DNA of 64,000 bases from Malaya genurostris (taxonomy: Eukaryota; Arthropoda; Insecta; Diptera; Culicidae). Below, one piece after another: positions 35,687 through 45,834 of the stretch. The stretch spans positions 164,336,882-164,400,881 of the forward strand of contig NC_080570.1 in assembly GCF_030247185.1 (NCBI RefSeq), given 5' to 3'. The notes below the pieces were generated by a model. The model saw only the letters and a list, made by a program, of their open reading frames with translations, was not told the origin of the DNA and ran no database searches. Position numbers and translations under genes: made by a program. Each line of letters starts with the position of its first letter. The first letter of the stretch is position 1.

Positions 35687-35923
35687 AGATGTGTGTCTTG
35701 GCTTGAGAGATGAGCTGCGGGGATGAATTTCTCAGTGGTCGCAAAGCCGACCAGTGATGTCAGATCTACGGAAATCTGCGTAGATTTACGGATTCGGAGA
35801 TTTTCTACGGATGTTCAGATCTGTAGAAAAAATCTACGGAAATTGGTATTTTTATTCGGAAAACTATCGAAAATGTTTGCCTGACGACCAGCAAAAAGGT
35901 TGTTCCCTGCTTTGCAACGCTGA
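35687..35923. repeat. First unit of a 237-bp tandem duplication
   Basis: GATGTGTGTCTTGGC through TTTGCAACGCTGAA occurs here and again starting at 35924, where two short transposons have since split the second unit (its final part is 37073-37262). Part of the unit (35752-35925) is a truncated copy of the short element at 37090-37320. Confidence 0.75.
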
Positions 35924-35939
35924 AGATGTGTGTCTTGGC

Positions 35940-36333
35940 CAGAGATGCCAGGTCATTTTTTCAAAAATCTGTGTTGAAACCCAAAACCTGTCTGTGAAAA
36001 TCTGTGACCGTTTTCCGTTCGCCAATAGCAGTTCAAAAACAAATTTGGTGAGCAAAAAAAAAAAAAGGTCACACCACCCATTTTCCGTACTATTTCAGTA
36101 GATCGAATTCAGTTTAGCGAGCAAAAAAAAAAAGGTCTCACTACCACCACGCTCTGCACCTTTTTCCTCAACCACTCTGTACTTTTTGGTGCTAAACTAT
36201 ACTCGATTTCCAAAATCTGTGAAAATCTGTGATCATTTTCAGAAATCTGTGAAAATCTGTGTCAGTTTTAAAATCTGTGCACAAAACTCAAAATCTGTGA
36301 AACACAGATTAATCTGTGAACCTGACATCCCTG
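35940..36333. mobile_element. 394-bp hAT-like short element
   Basis: Ends CAGAGATGCCAGGT and ACCTGACATCCCTG form imperfect terminal inverted repeats. The body repeats AATCTGTGAA-type words and has no coding. The termini resemble those of the elements at 36352 and 41872. Confidence 0.7.
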
Positions 36334-36351
36334 GAATTTCTCAGTGGTCGC

Positions 36352-37072
36352 CAGAGATGCCAGATATTTTCATAGAAAATCTGTATTCTTTGTATAAAAA
36401 ATCTGTATTAATCTGTATTCACTAATAAAATGAAATTCTTACAACAAAATGATGCTAAGATATGTTATTCCAATAGATTGTGGTTGTATGATGGTAGATT
36501 CAATCCCTCACAAGAATATTCAACGACGAAGTTTCATTTTTTTATCCACAAAAATTGAATTGTAATCCCATATATTTATCTAGCTAGAAATTGGTGACTT
36601 TATAATTTGACATGGAATTTAACGCCCAATATGCAACGTCAAGTCGGTTCATACCACTCTCAGTTTGACAGTAAATTTTCATGATGCCTTTACTTCCTTG
36701 AATAATGTACTGTCTCTGAGCGTATCTTTTTCCAATAAATCATCTTTTCTGTTAGTTTTTCATTCATTTGGCTTCTCCAATATATTTTTCCACTAAGTCA
36801 TTGCAAAAAAATTGAATATCAGTTCAAATTGGTTTTAAATTATAATATAAATGGATTTCACAGATTTTCATATTAATTTGTGATCGTCACTGGAATCAAA
36901 TACTAAAAGATAGCTCAGACAGAAAAGTTAATTCTTTCTTAATTTTTTTGAGATCTGTACAAATCTGTATTAAATTGAGGATATCTGTATAAAATCTGTA
37001 CTCTGTATTAAATCTGTATGAGCATGTAAAAATCTGTATAATACAGATAAACCTGTATAAATGGCATCTCTG
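36352..37072. mobile_element. 721-bp hAT-like short element with 8-bp target duplication
   Basis: Terminal repeats CAGAGATGCCA and TGGCATCTCTG are flanked on both sides by GTGGTCGC (36344-36351 and 37073-37080). The left 70 bases match the reverse complement of the right end of the element at 41872-43299. No transposase is coded, so it depended on one supplied elsewhere. Confidence 0.9.
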
Positions 37073-37089
37073 GTGGTCGCAAAGCCGAC

Positions 37090-37320
37090 CAGCGATGTCA
37101 GATCTACGGAAATCTGCGTAGATTTACGGATTCGGAGATTTTCTACGAATGTTCGGATCTGTAGAAAAATCTACGGAAATTGGTATTTTTATTCGGAAAA
37201 CTATTGAAAATGTTTGCCTGACGACCAGAAAAAAGGTCGTTCCCTGCTTTGCAACGCTGAAGTTTCCGGCTGAAATGGCAATCTACGATAATGACAGTAC
37301 AACTAGATCTGGCATCGCTG
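37090..37320. mobile_element. 231-bp hAT-like short element with 8-bp target duplication
   Basis: Terminal repeats CAGCGATGTCAGATCT and AGATCTGGCATCGCTG are flanked by AAGCCGAC on both sides (37082-37089 and 37321-37328). A truncated sister copy lies at 35752-35925. Confidence 0.9.
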
Positions 37321-37838
37321 AAGCCGACGTTTTGCATTAACTTGGTTGAACCACAAATTTATGCTAGTGGCAAATATTAAGTTTGTTTATCAGAGTTGAA
37401 GAAAACAGTACATTAAATCCTTGTGCGAAATGTCACAGACAGTTCAAGAAACAACCACGTACTGATCGGACCCGAAAGAAAATATATTTCGGTGAGTAGG
37501 ATCCAAGTTGGCTATGAAATACACAATGATTCGCTGTTTGTTTCCATTTTCGGCTCTGCCAACTAGATCCATAATTTAATCTGTTGGCGGGCGGGTACTT
37601 TTTTTCTGACAGCAATATGTCTTTTTCTGCGAGCAATCAATGTTTTGGTCACTCGCAATGGCCTGGCATTTGACTGGAAAACGGGAAAATGCATATAATG
37701 CTAGGTTGAGTCCATTCTGAAAATTTTCTCCCATATTGTCCGCAAATGTTGTCCAAAAGCCATTGGAGCAGTGGTACTCAAACACTGATGATATGCATTT
37801 TCTTTCATTTTCCGTAGATTTGGACATTTGGCTAGAGT

Positions 37839-38969
37839 ATGGCAGCGACTCAGGGTCAGTCGGAGCTCGTCATCGATTACGGAGCATCGACCACCGACCG
37901 AAAAGAGTTCCTAGTCAACAATGAGTTTATGTCGGATGTTGTTTTCTTGGTTGGCTCCGAAAATAAACAACGAATCTACGCTCACAAATTGTTCCTGATC
38001 GCGGCGTCGGAGTATTTCTTTGCGATGTTCAACGGAAACTTTCGAGAATCGAGCGCAACCGAGATCGTTCTGGAAGATATCGAACCGAAAATCTTCCTGA
38101 CAATTCTGCGGTTCGTGTACTGTGGGAAGATTGATTTGACCTTTGATAACATCCATGAAATCTATATACACTCGAGAAAATATATGCTCATGGAACTGCT
38201 GTCGATGGCTTCCAACTTTCTGGAGCGAAGCATCGAACCGAACAATGTGTTGAAAATATTTACTCAAAATCGATTCTATGGGTTTCAGTTCGTCGATGAA
38301 GAATGTCTGACGCTGATCAGGAATAATCCCTTGTACTATTTCAATCACGAGGAGTTTGCAATGATCGACCGCGAATCGCTCAGTTTGATTTTTAGCTCCA
38401 AGAAGATCAACTGTACCGACGATCAACTGATGGGTGCGTTGGACATCTGGCAAAAGACACACGACACGGAAAGTGTCGATGAGCTTAAATCAATCATCAA
38501 AAACTACAAGCGATCGTACGATTGCTACAAGCTGCGTTTGTTTGGGCCACCGTCCGGCTCGGAGTCGAACGATTTCAGCTTCTCGATCACGTCGGAAACA
38601 ATTGTACACATGTACGGTGTCGGAGTGTTCATCAAATCGGCCGCGAAAGTTATTTCGATCGAGGTCAAGATCTGGGAGAACGACATCGAAGTCGGGTGCG
38701 ATCTGTTCGAGTACGAAAACGATGACTTTGTCACGGTCGATGTGGCCAACCTGTTTTTCGAGCAAATCGTACTCATTCCGCACCACCGGTACAAGATCAC
38801 ACTGAGTATCACACCGGCGGTTGAACCATTCACCATCCAGAATCCGAAGATCACCCACGATCGCATCAAGATGGTGATCACGAATGCAATGTACGGTCGG
38901 TGTGAGAGCGTGTTCAGTGCGATCGCTCATCTGCACTGCAAAGAGCGGGCACCGAAGCCGAAGAAATAA
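37839..38969 (+). CDS. BTB/POZ-BACK domain protein 1
   Basis: Single coding exon of 376 codons. A BTB/POZ domain (about residues 25-125) shows SDVVFLVG, YAHKLFLIAASEYFFAMFNG and FLTILRFVYCGKIDL. A BACK-like region (about 130-230) follows with NVLKIFTQNRFYGF and LSLIFSSKKINCTDDQL. The C-terminal part (about 240-365), with VHMYGVGVFIKSAAKVISIEV, resembles the PHR-type beta-sandwich of the BTBD1/2/3/6 group. Such proteins usually link substrates to cullin-3 ubiquitin ligases; that role is inferred. The ATG is the first after an in-frame TAG, and an acceptor at about 37816 implies a noncoding upstream exon. AATAAA at 39089-39094 is a likely poly(A) signal. Two paralogues follow. Confidence 0.88.
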   Translation: MAATQGQSELVIDYGASTTDRKEFLVNNEFMSDVVFLVGSENKQRIYAHKLFLIAASEYFFAMFNGNFRESSATEIVLEDIEPKIFLTILRFVYCGKIDLTFDNIHEIYIHSRKYMLMELLSMASNFLERSIEPNNVLKIFTQNRFYGFQFVDEECLTLIRNNPLYYFNHEEFAMIDRESLSLIFSSKKINCTDDQLMGALDIWQKTHDTESVDELKSIIKNYKRSYDCYKLRLFGPPSGSESNDFSFSITSETIVHMYGVGVFIKSAAKVISIEVKIWENDIEVGCDLFEYENDDFVTVDVANLFFEQIVLIPHHRYKITLSITPAVEPFTIQNPKITHDRIKMVITNAMYGRCESVFSAIAHLHCKERAPKPKK

Positions 38970-39088
38970 GCATTTTTTTTTTTCTGTGTATTTATTCAGT
39001 AGTCTCGAAAAGTTCAGATTTCTATTGTGCTAGAAGAATTTTGTTGACTCTATTTTATGTAGGCGTACTTGAAATTACAATCCATGCA

Positions 39089-39094
39089 AATAAA
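39089..39094 (+). promoter_or_regulatory. BTB gene 1 poly(A) signal
   Basis: AATAAA about 120 bases after the stop of BTB gene 1 and about 105 bases before the start of BTB gene 2. Confidence 0.55.
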
Positions 39095-39199
39095 GTATTC
39101 TGTGGAAGCATTTGTTTATTTATTTTAGTTTTCGTTAGTTAAAGTTTTTCAAGAATTATTTTGTTTTATTATTCTTTTGCTTTCTTGCAGTCACATTGA

Positions 39200-40421
39200 A
39201 TGGACTCTCTCAATCTCACGAGAATGTTAGCGGCTACCGATCAGGTACGATCAGGTCAAACGTGTTTCATACGGGCTACGGGTTTTAATCTGCAATGTCA
39301 TCATTGGTTGAATTCTTTTCCAGACACCGTACAGCATGGAGTCACCGGATGGGCTCAAGTACGACACTCCGTTCATGAAGCGCCAGGAGAGTCTGATCAA
39401 CAATCGGTTTCAGTCGGACGTGACGTTTCTGGTGGGTGAAAAACGCCAACCGATCTACGCCCACAAGCTGCTGCTGATCATCGCTTCGGAGTATTTCAAC
39501 GCGATGTTCAACGGAAACTTCAAGGAATCCAGCTCGGATGAGATCGAGGTACGGGACATCGAAGCGGACATTTTCCTGGAGATCCTGAGGTTCATCTACT
39601 GCGGCAAGGTTCGGCTTACGATCGAGAATGTGCTGGAGATTTATGTGCACGCACAAAAGTATATGTTAAACGAATTGCGTCGTCGAACGGTCCGGTTCCT
39701 GGAGAAACACATCGACGCGGATAATGCACTGAAAATATTCGCGCAGAATCGGCTGTACGAGTTTTCATTCATCAACGAAAAATGCCTAGCCTTGATTCGG
39801 AAGAATCCGTTGGTTTACTTTCACCACGAAGATTTCTATGTCCTGGACCGAAAGTCACTGGAGATCATATTCGCTAGCAAGAAAATTAACTGCACGGATG
39901 AGCAACTGTTCCAGGCACTGCGTGACTGGAAGAAGATCAACGAGCATGAATACGTCAGCGAACTACAGTCGGTAATCAGTGCCAAACGATCGTACAACTG
40001 TTCCAAGCTCCGATTCTTCGGTAACATGTCAAAGACGGAGCATACCGATCTGAAGTTTTCCATCGATTACACCCATAGTTTGGCATTTTTCGGCATTGGT
40101 GTCTTCATAAAATCACCGGAAAGCGTCGTTACTGTTGAGGTAGAGATAGCGGAAAATCTGGAAATCCTCGGCCGACATCGGTTCGAGTACGAAAACAAAG
40201 ACTACTCGGCAGTGAACGTGGCTAATCTGTTTTTCGAGGAACTGACATTGAGACCGGGCGATTGGTACACGATTTCGGTTAAGTTTAGTTCCGAGCTAGA
40301 CTGCTTTACCATCACCAACCCACAGATTTGCCACGATAAGCTGAAGCTGTTTTTCGATAGTAACTACAACACAATCAGGAGCGTAGTATCCCATTTCTAT
40401 TGTGATGAGATTAAAAAGTGA
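39200..40421 (+). CDS. BTB/POZ-BACK domain protein 2
   Basis: Two coding exons, 39200-39244 (15 codons, MDSLNLTRMLAATDQ) and 39324-40421, joined at GTACGA/TTTTCCAG in phase 0, giving 380 residues. The domain order is as in protein 1: BTB (SDVTFLVGEKRQPIYAHKLL), BACK (NALKIFAQNRLYEF, IIFASKKINCTDEQL) and the C-terminal PHR-like part (AFFGIGVFIKSPESVVTVEV). The short first exon is supported because gene 3 has a similar one. An acceptor directly before 39191 (TTCTTGCAG) suggests another noncoding exon upstream. The poly(A) signal AATAAA at 40509-40514 lies inside the antisense coding region of gene 3. Likely a cullin-3 adaptor by family; substrate unknown. Confidence 0.87.
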
Positions 40422-40485
40422 ATTGATCGGGTGCACCGTTGGACATGGTATTGAAAACAAACTGAAATATTTTCTTAACTTTTAT

Positions 40486-41705
40486 TCAAAACTTTTCATC
40501 ACAATCCGAATAAAGAAAATAAGCTATGAAGCTTGGCTTATTTTCGAACCTTACGTTGAATCGATCGTGAATACACTGCGGCGAACTGATGCATTTCGCA
40601 GACCTGGATAAAGAAATATGGTAAACATCATTTAGTTCTATCTTAGTAGAAGGAAAAAATATAGTCAGTATATTGACTGTTGCCGTATTTTCGATGGTAT
40701 AATCGCCGGAACCAATTGCAATCGAGTTATCTCGGATCGGATTTTCGTATCCTTTTTTTAATGTTGCAGTAATAGAAACTTGTTTGTGCTTCGGTTTAAA
40801 GTACACTCCAATGCCTAACAAATATATAGGTTCTTCCGAAATTCGAAAATATGCTGTGTTTTCCTGATCGCATTTAAAGATTCCGGAAAAGTGCAATGTA
40901 TTGCATTTCAATTATCGGGAAGTATCTTCAATGATTGCTTTCAGCTTCACTTGTTCTTCCATTTTTGATTGACGCACATTTTCGTCACCGGTCTTCGTCC
41001 ATTTGTCTAACGCTTTAATCATTTCAGAATTCGAACAATTGATGCGTTTCGCTTTGAAAATTGCTGCCAATGGTTCAGCATCGAGTGAGCTGAAGCTTTC
41101 ATGTTCAAAGTATAGCAGAGGATTTTGGGTAATTATCTCAACACAACGGGCATCAACATTCTCGAAGCGGAATCGTCGATTTTGCTGCAGCATCTCCAGC
41201 ACGTTTTCGTCGTTTACACATTCTAAGAAAAATCCGGAGGCATGCAACAAAACGTCCGGAAACAAGTACTTTTCAGCAAGATTGCATATCTCTTGTACGT
41301 TTTCTGATGTGATGTTCATCCGGCGAGCGTAAACGAACCGTAAAATTTCCAGAAAACATGCCGGATCCGTGTCTTCCAGCACAATTTCCGTCATGTTCGC
41401 TTCCTTGAAGCTACCGGTGAACATGGTAGTAAAATATTCCGATCCAGTCATCAGAAACAGTTTGTGTCCAAAAATTCGCTGCTTCTCTTTGCCGACAATA
41501 AAAACAATATCGGACATATGCTGGTTATTGACTAAGTTGTGTTGGCGTTCGTTCATTGTTCCAACTATTGCAGATTTTTGCTCCATGTTTGGTTGACTAA
41601 AATTATTGAAATAAGACCACAAAACATACAACATTTTATCAATGACTAGCTAGCTTACCTGTTTCCATTGAGAGTTAAGTTATGTATTGATAGATCCTTC
41701 GACAT
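40486..41705 (-). CDS. BTB/POZ-BACK domain protein 3, interrupted by one in-frame TAA
   Basis: Minus-strand paralogue. Exon 41705-41659 (MSKDLSIHNLTLNGN) joins 41596 downward at GTAAGC/TTTTAG. The frame runs through BTB (SDIVFIVGKEKQRIFGHKLF) and BACK (ENVLEMLQQNRRFRFENVD, IFKAKRINCSNSEM) to a TAA at 40914-40912, giving 243 residues. The same frame then continues open for 141 codons through the whole C-terminal PHR-like part (TLHFSGIFKCDQ, YLLGIGVYFKPKHKQVSI) to TGA at 40488-40486. The paralogues have Tyr at or near the stop position (RSYDCYKLRL), so a single base change could explain it. It may be a young pseudogene, a truncated protein or a read-through gene. The stop TGA overlaps the AATAAA signal (40486-40481). 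Confidence 0.8.
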
Positions 41706-41871
41706 GATGGATTGGCAAAAACTGCGGAACTGGAAACGTTAAATATTTTCTCAGTAGAGTTGAGGTCTGAAAAGGGACACTTTCATTACTGCATTTACAC
41801 GATCATTAAAAGTGACATTACATTTTAGTAATGATACTTTTTATGATCGTGTAAGGGCCGCTATTCGCGAC

Positions 41872-43299
41872 CAGAGATGCCATTTATACAGATTTATCTG
41901 TATTATACAGATTTATACATGCGCATACAGATTTAATACAGAGTACAAATTTCTTACAGATTTCTTAAATTTAATACAGATTTATACAGATTTCACCAAA
42001 AGTATTAAGGAAAAAATTAAACTATCTATTAGTATTTGAGCTATCTATTAGTATTTGATAGCAATGACGAGATAAACGTTTAGGAATCAACGTACAAATC
42101 ACTTTTTAAAAAATATATTATTTTTGTGCAGATATTTAATGAAGAACACTGAAATCCTTTTATATTAAAATTTGAAACTAAATTGAGCTTAAAAGTTAGA
42201 CATGTCTTGGCATCATGAAACATTATTGCCAGGCTGACAGTTGTATTACCTGACTCGTCGTTGCATATTGGGTTTTGGAAATCCATCTCAACTTATGAAG
42301 TGAACATTTTCAAATTAGACAAGTATATGGCACCATAATTGAATTGTTGTTGATAGGAAAAAACTATAAAATTTCGTCGATGAATATAATATAAGATATG
42401 AAATTTAATCTACCACTCTATATAACCATACTCTATTGGAATAACACCTTTTAACATAATTGTATTGTAGAAATTTCATTTTATTAGCGAATACAGATGA
42501 ATACAAATATTTTCTAGGACAGGACCAGACAACTGGCTTCTTTTTCCAGAAAAATATTTCTCTTCTTATTCCGGTTGCTCGCTGCTGTGAATAATAAATG
42601 CCTCGCGATTACTGTTGCCAGTAGAGATAATTGTTCATTCTGGAAACTTTATTATTTATCATTTGAAAACACTTAGACAAATGTTATATCGGTCAAAAAT
42701 ATAGCTCTGGATTCATTATGATCAGATGTTTGTTTTGAAGAAAACGTTTAGTTGAAACAGCTTTATAAAATTTTTCTAAAACACTCAATTTTGGGTAATT
42801 AATTTTTGCAGCTTTATTAACTAAAGTTCTCAACATATTGTATTTGAGAAAAATAATAACATACAGAAGTATCCAAAGATTGGGTGCTATTCTCAACCAA
42901 CATAATCAATATTCTCGTCCATATCACACTTCGTGATTTCAGGCTTTCTCTTTGTATCATCCAGTGATTGTTAAATGTACTCGTATACTTTCCGCATTGA
43001 CAGGATTTAAAAACAAATTGAACTTAAATCCTATTGAAATCAATAATTTTGAAAAGATGACCCGAAAAATAAAATATCCAATATCAAGCTACATTGTTAC
43101 CGAGGATACTGACAACACTTTTTCTACCACCCTGCAGTAATCTTGATTTCAACAACTTGTACTTGCTTATGTCAATTTCAACCAATCACGAGCTGGTCCG
43201 AAATTGGTCCTAAAAGTGGATTAACAATTGTCAGGTCCTGTCCTAGGATATTTTATACGAATCAGTACAGATTTTCTATGAAAATATCTGGCATCTCTG
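41872..43299. mobile_element. hAT-like short element with 8-bp target duplication, itself interrupted
   Basis: Ends CAGAGATGCCA and TGGCATCTCTG are flanked by TTCGCGAC on both sides (41864-41871 and 43300-43307). Without the inserted piece (42514-43247) it is about 694 bp, close to the 721-bp relative at 36352-37072, which lies in opposite orientation. No coding. Confidence 0.9.
42514..43247. mobile_element. 734-bp short element nested in the 41872 element
   Basis: Ends CTAGGACAGGACC and GGTCCTGTCCTAG are flanked by ATATTTT on both sides (42507-42513 and 43248-43254). Removing it and one flank copy restores continuity with the related element at 36352-37072. Superfamily unclear. Small open frames inside show no known domain. 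Confidence 0.8.
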
Positions 43300-43417
43300 T
43301 TCGCGACCTAGAAGGAGCTGTGCTGCTATCGATGAAAGTTTAATCTGTGTGTGAAGTGAATGTAAACAAAGCAGGGTATTTTTTCACTCAAGTAAAATTC
43401 TCGATTGATTTTTCATT

Positions 43418-43638
43418 AGGGCGTATAAGCAAATGACAGTTTCTCTTTAATCACTCTCTTTCTTTCGATTATTGTGATGTGATTAAAAAGATTTTCTTTG
43501 ATATAACTATTTTGTTTGAAAATCGAAAGTTTCGGGTATCATTTCATGCAAAGAGTTGAGTGATAAACGTGGAAACCGCTTGGTAATTATTAGAAGAGCA
43601 AGTAAACAAAGAGAAACTGTCACTTGCTTATACGCCCT
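43418..43638. mobile_element. 221-bp inverted-repeat element (AGGGCGTATAAGC ends)
   Basis: AGGGCGTATAAGCAAATGAC then AGTTTCTCTTT at the left pairs with its near reverse complement at the right. The interior has TTTCGATT words shared with neighbours. No coding. Confidence 0.75.
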
Positions 43639-43671
43639 TTTGAAAAATTAACCGAGAATTAGTTAATTCGA

Positions 43672-43920
43672 CGTGAACATTTCATAAGGGCACATAAACC
43701 AATGAGAGATTCTCTTTGTTTACTTTCTCTTCTGTTAATAACACCTAAGTTTTCACGTTCACTCCCCAAATTTGCATATAGAATAAAAGAAAATATCTCC
43801 AGCTTTGTAATAGTATCATACATGTAACAAACAATTGCGTAATAATGCAGATATAATCGAAAGCGAAAGTAAACAAAGAGAATCTGTCAATTGTTTTAAG
43901 ACCCTTTTGAAATGTTCACG
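43672..43920. mobile_element. 249-bp inverted-repeat element, relative of the 43418 element
   Basis: CGTGAACATTTCATAAGGGC at the left pairs with ACCCTTTTGAAATGTTCACG at the right, and TTCTCTTTGTTTACTTTC pairs with its reverse complement inside. It shares subterminal motifs with 43418-43638, 22899-23045 and 47251-47366. Confidence 0.7.
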
Positions 43921-44240
43921 ACGAATTCTCGATTTTCTCATTTGATATTTTGTTCGTTGAAATATGAAAAAGCTTAAATGATTCCTATTTAAATATTAGA
44001 ACATATTGTGAGGTCAGTAAATAGAGGAAAAAAATCCTCTTCCGGCACTAGTAATTTGCATAGGTAAGACAATATTTGAAATTTTGTGATAAAACAACTA
44101 TTGCTGTTATCTGTGGTTTGACCTAATGTATTCTGTATGCGCATGTAAAAACCCGTATAAATGGTATCTCTGCTCTTGAGAGGAAACTGTTCAATATGTG
44201 TGGTAGACTCCTCTCTCAATGTTTCAATATTCAGTTGCAA

Positions 44241-44730
44241 CACAGATAACAGATATACAGGCTCACATATGAACTGTGTGTAAAATTTGCTCAATCAGCG
44301 TAGCGAACACTTGCAGATGTCACCACGATCGACACGAGGTGCCACCACTATTTGGGTGCCGCTTTCACATAAGCCACAATTTTTGGTATAACATTCACTT
44401 TACGCTAGATTTTTGTTTTGCTGTTGGTTAAAATGACAAGTTTGTTTTTGTTTTATTCCGATCGAATTCTCGTGTGATTTATGCGACATGGAAATAAAAT
44501 TGCCTTCAACACTTAGGGAAATCGTGTGATAAGTGTTAAAATTGTTATAGTTGGAATTTTTCTACAACATGCAGGAGGATTTTGTTATCGTTCCGGAACG
44601 CAGTGGAACGTTTTGAAAGATCGCGGCGAACAGTCGAGTAGGTGGCAGTAGTGTTTCCAACCTACAGCATATTTGAAATTTACACAGGATTTTGAAAAAA
44701 TTTTTTCGAGCCTGTATATCTGTTATCTGT
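44241..44730. mobile_element. 490-bp inverted-repeat element, copy 2, with 8-bp target duplication
   Basis: Nearly identical to 34979-35473. It is flanked by AGTTGCAA on the left (44233-44240) and on the right directly after CTGTTATCTGT (44731-44738). An 8-bp duplication fits hAT-type mobilisation. No coding. Confidence 0.88.
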
Positions 44731-45834
44731 AGTTGCAATATTCAAAGCTCCAAACGCTTGATTTTTTTTTGCTCGAAACATGCCGACTCAAGGAACCAAA
44801 CCAATTGAATTTGACGGTATTGACAATACTGTGGATTGACAATAATATTGTCCTGTAATCGAACTGGGGAATGACAGCATAACAGATATGCTGTCGTTCC
44901 CCTCGGAGCTTCCAAAAATGCATCCTTCGAATTGTCAAAATCACATGGCCTGCTGTGGTGTGCGTGGGCCTTTTAATACATTGCACGAACGATGCGCTTG
45001 CGTTCGACACGAGACGCGTGTAAGCAGAAGAATGTGTTGCAGTATTCGGTTTGAGAAATATGCAGTGTTTTTCTTTTAATTATCAGTAAATGTTCTTGTT
45101 GCTTTTCTGATTTTCACTGCAGAGATTCTTATAATTAAGTGTTAATGGAATGTACAATTTTTACATAATTTATCAAGATTCACTTCCAAAAACAAAACTG
45201 AACGATAATGTGATAATTTTGCCATTTGTGTTGGTGTGAATCCGCTGAGATGTAACCAAAGTTCGTTATTTTAGCCAACATAGCCACTGTTGGGTCTAGC
45301 AGCGGACTGTTTCCAAACATCTAACACAATCGGTAGCAGCGATTTGGTGTGGTTTTTTCATTCCATGCTCGGTCTTACTGGCCGTATATCATCATCAGTT
45401 TGCTTTTGTCGTTCACTGCAGGCAGACGTGCTTTGTTTACAATTACGTGTATAACTACTGCAAAACAAATCGCTACTTTAGTGAGTGATAGAATGAAATA
45501 GAATTTGATCACTATTCTATTCGAGTGAGTCATTGAAGTAGGTGAAGAACTATTTTGATCGAAAGGATAAGGTCTGAATTCTGTGTGACTACGAATCTTT
45601 CCGAGCAGATAATCTTGCAGTAATAATATTGTTTCTAGTGATAAGTGAGTTAGCGTACCGAAAAGGCCTCCCCTTTATCGGCTTGTCGAAGGAGCTGTAA
45701 ATTGTGAATCGTGCTGTTAATCAGCTAATATTTGCTCCGGTTATCAACAGCTCGAGTCGCAAGTAGGCCGTGTCTTCTTGGTGCCTTGGTGAACTGTTTG
45801 CGGTTGGACATAGCCAACTACGATCGCAGCGAGA

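Larger units (their letters stand above)
32368..37838. other. Interval between lipase B and the BTB cluster
   Basis: No supported gene. It contains a 119-bp foldback (32564-32682), an ATTCAGTTCC-type array (about 33290-33580), an inverted copy of the 730-860 repeat, and the nest of hAT-like short elements from 34979 to 37328. A noncoding 5' exon of the first BTB gene probably ends somewhere near its right side, because a TAG acceptor lies at about 37814-37816. Confidence 0.65.
41706..45834. other. Interval between BTB gene 3 and eas
   Basis: No supported gene. Nested short elements fill 41872-44730. The right part (about 44730-45834) should contain the promoter and 5' UTR of eas; I could not pick a clear TATA box there. 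Confidence 0.65.

Noticed and set aside
38490..38936. Minus-strand frames inside BTB gene 1
   Set aside because: Shadows of the BTB coding sequence with no independent evidence.
42693..43140. Small open frames on both strands inside the nested element
   Set aside because: Considered as transposase remnants, but no catalytic or zinc-finger motif is visible.
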